Assembly: GCA_963839525.1 (NCBI GenBank)
Contig: CAWIVJ010000008.1
Coordinates: forward strand, 1 to 16,892
Source: CAWIVJ01 sp963839525
GTDB taxonomy: Bacteria > Cyanobacteriota > Vampirovibrionia > Gastranaerophilales > Gastranaerophilaceae
DNA length: 16,892 nt
Direction: 5' to 3'
The position numbers were made by a program, and so were the translations under genes. Shown one piece after another: positions 14,273 through 16,892 of this stretch. The number at the start of each line of letters is the position of its first letter. The first letter of the stretch is position 1. The notes under the pieces were generated by a model. It was not told the origin of the DNA, made no database searches, and was given only the letters and a program-made list of their open reading frames with translations.

Positions 14273-14284
14273 GATTATATTTTA

Positions 14285-14581
14285 TTATTGGCAACTGCAA
14301 GATTCTTTACAGCAGCAACGGCGCATGCACCAGATTACTAATGCAGGAATCAGTGTAAACTGAATTACCAGAATTTTCCAAATCCCAAGTGTTAAAATTA
14401 CCAGAAAATTATAACTTTCTTCAGTTATCGGGAAGTATTTGTTAACTATAACCATTTGAGCATCATGCATAACCATGCAAAGGATGCTTACGATAATCAA
14501 CAATATAAAACTTAACCAAAAGCTTTTTACAAAGTACTTTTGCAAATGTTCTAATTTTTCTTTTTTTTCTTCAATATCCAT
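14285..14581 (-). CDS. Small two-TM protein with C-terminal cysteine cluster
   Basis: A 98-residue protein with a charged, Lys/Glu-rich N-terminus (1-17), two hydrophobic segments (about 18-37 and 59-84) and a short tail. Directly after the second segment comes a cysteine cluster: C85, C89, C90, C91, C95 and C97, with two arginines between, ending at residue 98. With both termini predicted in the cytoplasm, the cluster would sit at the inner membrane face. It could bind metal or an Fe-S centre, or be lipidated; the sequence does not decide. No family was recognised. It has a near-consensus promoter (14612-14640), a good Shine-Dalgarno (AGGAG, about 9 nt upstream) and a strong terminator, so it looks like a well-expressed monocistronic gene. 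Confidence 0.8.
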   Translation of the reverse strand: MDIEEKKEKLEHLQKYFVKSFWLSFILLIIVSILCMVMHDAQMVIVNKYFPITEESYNFLVILTLGIWKILVIQFTLIPALVIWCMRRCCCKESCSCQ

Positions 14582-14611
14582 AATATAAACTCCTATATTT
14601 TTACCGTTGTT

Positions 14612-14640
14612 ATTATAAAACTATAAAGATTTTTTTTCAA
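14612..14640 (-). promoter_or_regulatory. Sigma70-type promoter of the cysteine-tailed membrane protein
   Basis: On the minus strand TTGAAA (14635-14640), a 17-nt spacer and a perfect TATAAT (14612-14617) make a near-consensus promoter, with a leader of only about 25 nt before the ATG at 14581. Confidence 0.75.
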
Positions 14641-14732
14641 CCCTCTTTGTTTTCATGAATTTATGTAAATTTTTAAATTTTTTTGTCAAAAAAAATCTTC
14701 TTTATGTTTTATAACATATAAAGCAAAAGGGG

Positions 14733-14760
14733 TTGAATTTTCCTAAAAATACGTTATTAT
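14733..14760 (+). promoter_or_regulatory. Candidate promoter of the 51-residue ORF
   Basis: TTGAAT (14733-14738), a 16-nt spacer and TATTAT (14755-14760) give a good sigma70 match. Transcription would start near 14767. The leader then contains GTTAA-ACAG-TTAAC, a short inverted repeat at about 14775-14788. Confidence 0.55.
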
Positions 14761-14812
14761 ATGTATATATACCCGTTAAACAGTTAACAAGTTAGTAAAG
14801 AAAGGCAAAGAC

Positions 14813-14968
14813 ATGGGAATGGTTATTAAAGAAGTAAGCGAATTCACTGTTTTAGACGAAAATAATAATAAAATTCGTAAATCAAAGCTTGTCATTTCTA
14901 ATGATGGGGTTGATACGGAGATTATTCTGGAAGGTAACGGAAAGATTAGAGTTACTACTTCTGTATAA
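14813..14968 (+). CDS. Unrecognised 51-residue protein
   Basis: A small gene reading MGMVIKEVSEFTVLDENN and ending NGKIRVTTSV. It has AAAGG about 8 nt before the ATG and a promoter at 14733-14760; the second Met codon (14819) is an alternative start. The composition is ordinary for a compact soluble beta-rich protein (KLVISN, TEIILEG and KIRVTT as strands), without signal peptide, cysteine or membrane segment. It ends 5 bp from the convergent flippase gene. The combination of promoter, ribosome binding site and protein-like codon use supports it as a real gene, but no family was recognised. Confidence 0.7.
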   Translation: MGMVIKEVSEFTVLDENNNKIRKSKLVISNDGVDTEIILEGNGKIRVTTSV

Positions 14969-14973
14969 AATAT

Positions 14974-15969
14974 TTATTCGTATTTAAGACTATTTTTTAA
15001 CGAGAAGTTAAATTTTACCATGTAAATACTGCCTATTATTGACAGTATTAGCATTAATATTCCTTGATGTACTGTTGATATAGCAAGTGCGGTTGATTTA
15101 TCAATTCCGTAAATTCCCAGTGCCAAAATATAGGCATACTGATAAGGTCCTAGAAACACTGATGTTGAAGGTATCATAGTAGAAAAAGATATTAAACTTA
15201 TTACAAAAAGCGCCGCTGAAAATCCTAAATCAATGTGGAAACTGTTTATTATTAAAAATGCGACATAACATTCTATAAACCATATAATTAAGCTCATCGA
15301 AAAGGAATGGGTACTGTATTTTACGCTGTCCAAAACTTCAAAACCTTCCATAAAAGAATTAATATGTATTTTTGCATTTTCAATCAGTTTGACTAAAATT
15401 TTTGATGCAAATTCAGGTATTTTAGAACTAAAATAAATTAATTTATCACAAATAAAATTAATTTTGTTGAATTTGAAAATAAGATAAAAAATAATAAAAC
15501 TTCCTATAAACAGTCCGCCTATCATATATGACAAATTCATTATCCATTGCTGTTTAAAAAATAGAAAAACAGCCGAAAGCAAGATTAAGAACACACAAAT
15601 TCCGTCGAGGGTTCTTTCTAAAATAATGCTCCCGAACAGTTTCATTTTTTTTTCTTGTTTAGTACTGCCCAGATAATAGGCACGATAAACATCACCTGCT
15701 CTTGCCGGCAAGAAAATATTAAGCATGCTGCCGATAGTAAAAATTATACCCAGATTGTATGAGCAATATTTTTGATTGTTTAAAAGCAGCAATTTCCAGC
15801 GAATTCCACGCAGGTAAAGTGTTAAAACATACAGAGGAACAATTATTAATAAATTTTTTAACTCGAACATTTTAAATGTTTGAATTAATTTTACCCAGTC
15901 AATTTTATAGAAAATTAACCCTAAAAACGCCAGAGTTATTAATAACGCAACAATCTTTCTTTTGCTCAT
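14974..15969 (-). CDS. YbhN/MprF-type flippase-like membrane protein (UPF0104)
   Basis: A 331-residue polytopic membrane protein of the lysylphosphatidylglycerol-synthase TM-region family (the MprF N-terminal and YbhN/AglD group). Family marks are LRGIRWKLLL (53-62), N-I-F-L-P-A-R-A-G-D (84-93) followed by YRAYYLG, and ERTLDG (118-123). About eight hydrophobic segments are visible, and there is no soluble catalytic domain, so it is the stand-alone form. By homology it may flip or sense lipids or lipid-linked sugars across the inner membrane; the substrate is unknown. No Shine-Dalgarno is visible before ATG 15969 (CTTTATTATG), unlike most genes here, so it may depend on translation from pcrA, whose stop lies 25 bp upstream. 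The end is 5 bp from the convergent small ORF. Confidence 0.9.
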   Translation of the reverse strand: MSKRKIVALLITLAFLGLIFYKIDWVKLIQTFKMFELKNLLIIVPLYVLTLYLRGIRWKLLLLNNQKYCSYNLGIIFTIGSMLNIFLPARAGDVYRAYYLGSTKQEKKMKLFGSIILERTLDGICVFLILLSAVFLFFKQQWIMNLSYMIGGLFIGSFIIFYLIFKFNKINFICDKLIYFSSKIPEFASKILVKLIENAKIHINSFMEGFEVLDSVKYSTHSFSMSLIIWFIECYVAFLIINSFHIDLGFSAALFVISLISFSTMIPSTSVFLGPYQYAYILALGIYGIDKSTALAISTVHQGILMLILSIIGSIYMVKFNFSLKNSLKYE

Positions 15970-15994
15970 AATAAAGATTTTAGCATGAAAAAAC

Positions 15995-16892
15995 TTAGAA
16001 TTTTTTCAACCTTGCATAGGCGGCATCCATAGCTTTTTTCCCCAGTTTTCCGAAATCTATTGTATACATTGTGCTTGAACCTACCTGAGTAACTTCTTCA
16101 ACATGACCTACACCCAGTTTTTCGTGAAAAACCCGTTCTCCTATATTAAAAAAGTAAGGAACAGAGGATAGTTTTTCCAGCTCTTTTTGTTTTTGCTCAG
16201 CTTCTTGTTTTTTCTTTTCCTCAAGCATTCGTTTAATAGCATTATCTTTGAAAAAATCGTCGATTTTTTCTTTTTCCTTTTCAACATTTTTTTGTGATTT
16301 ATTTATAAAAATTTTGCGCGCATCACTTCTTTCATTCCCTTTTGAAGGATAAGATGTAAGAGATTTTTTAGACGGTGCAACAAAATTCTTTCCGAATCCG
16401 CTTGATGGCGAAATGTAGCCATATCTATCTGAGGGTGCCGAAGGCGACTTATTTATATTTACCCCTTTTATTTTATTAACTGCGCTTTTAAAGGTTGTTT
16501 GGGATGAAATATTATCAGAGTAGGAGCTTTCAAGTAATTGAGGCGGAATTTCTTCCAAAAACCTGCTTGGATTGTAATATTTGTATTCTCCCCACATTTG
16601 ACGGCGTTTTGCGCTTGTTAAGTAAAGAGTTTCTTCTGCTCTGGTAACTCCTACGTACATTAAGCGGCGTTCTTCTTCAAGCTCAGCAGATGAAACAAAG
16701 GTTCTTTGATGGGGAAAGATACCTTCTTCTAGTCCTGCAAGAAAAACTATCGGAAACTCAAGACCTTTTGCCGAGTGAAGAGTCATTAATGTTACATTGT
16801 TAGAAATATTTTCAAGTCCGTCAATGTCAGAGACAAGAGCAACTTGAGAAAGAAATTCGCCTAAAATATTATTTAAATCTTCGGGTTCAAAT
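15995..16892 (-). CDS. pcrA: ATP-dependent DNA helicase PcrA/UvrD, C-terminal part
   Basis: The frame enters from the right edge and stays open (298 residues visible); the real start lies outside the window. The visible part begins in the 2B/2A region with LSQVALVSDIDG and continues into the superfamily 1 helicase motifs VTLMTLHSAKGLEFPIVFLAGLEEG (motif V) and EEERRLMYVGVTRAE (motif VI, with the arginine finger). SRFLEEIPPQLL marks the end of the core. A long Ser/Lys/Glu-rich linker of about 120 residues follows, then the PcrA-type C-terminal module (FNIGERVFHEKLGVGHVEEV ... YARLKKF), which binds RNA polymerase in known homologues. It is a 3'-5' helicase for repair and replication conflicts. 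The flippase gene follows after 25 bp. Confidence 0.95.
   Translation of the reverse strand, partial: FEPEDLNNILGEFLSQVALVSDIDGLENISNNVTLMTLHSAKGLEFPIVFLAGLEEGIFPHQRTFVSSAELEEERRLMYVGVTRAEETLYLTSAKRRQMWGEYKYYNPSRFLEEIPPQLLESSYSDNISSQTTFKSAVNKIKGVNINKSPSAPSDRYGYISPSSGFGKNFVAPSKKSLTSYPSKGNERSDARKIFINKSQKNVEKEKEKIDDFFKDNAIKRMLEEKKKQEAEQKQKELEKLSSVPYFFNIGERVFHEKLGVGHVEEVTQVGSSTMYTIDFGKLGKKAMDAAYARLKKF

Overview
The window is AT-rich bacterial chromosome with the standard genetic code and densely packed, mostly housekeeping genes on both strands. The gene mix (YqeG-type HAD phosphatase, YbhN/MprF-like flippase, separate glycyl-tRNA synthetase alpha subunit) and several small orphan proteins with a short polar N-terminus ending in F-G-M or F-G-A fit the non-photosynthetic cyanobacterial relatives (Gastranaerophilales/Melainabacteria). 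That placement is an inference from style and content. No rRNA, tRNA, CRISPR array, transposase or integrase was seen.

Layout. Positions 1-1467 (minus) hold a tightly spaced pair of unrecognised genes, one cut by the window edge, behind a leader with a 12-bp perfect inverted repeat. Positions 1820-2515 (minus) encode an orphan 231-residue protein with its own terminator. Positions 2792-4365 (minus) form a three-gene cluster: a permuted papain-like hydrolase, a phosphomevalonate/dNMP-kinase-like P-loop kinase and a YqeG-type phosphatase. A strong promoter at 4456-4484 drives the plus-strand run glyQ plus two tandem paralogous APC amino-acid permeases (4582-8653). These meet a convergent formyltransferase gene (8637-9614, minus) in a 17-bp tail-to-tail overlap. 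A 109-residue F-G protein (9796-10125, plus) follows, then ribF and aspS (minus), separated by a 74-nt element that can fold into a perfect cloverleaf.

The right third contains a MinD-like NTPase (13084, plus), a two-TM F-G protein (13856, plus) and a two-TM protein with a cysteine cluster at its C-terminus (14285, minus). The last two converge on a 36-nt perfect palindrome that acts as a shared terminator. A 51-residue ORF with a good promoter comes next (14813, plus), followed by a flippase-like membrane protein and the C-terminal part of pcrA (both minus).

Themes: translation and cofactor supply (glyQ, aspS, ribF, formyltransferase), amino-acid uptake linked to glyQ, and DNA repair (pcrA). 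The least explained content is the left-edge gene pair, the three proteins sharing a short F-G leader, the cysteine-tailed membrane protein, and the cloverleaf repeat.
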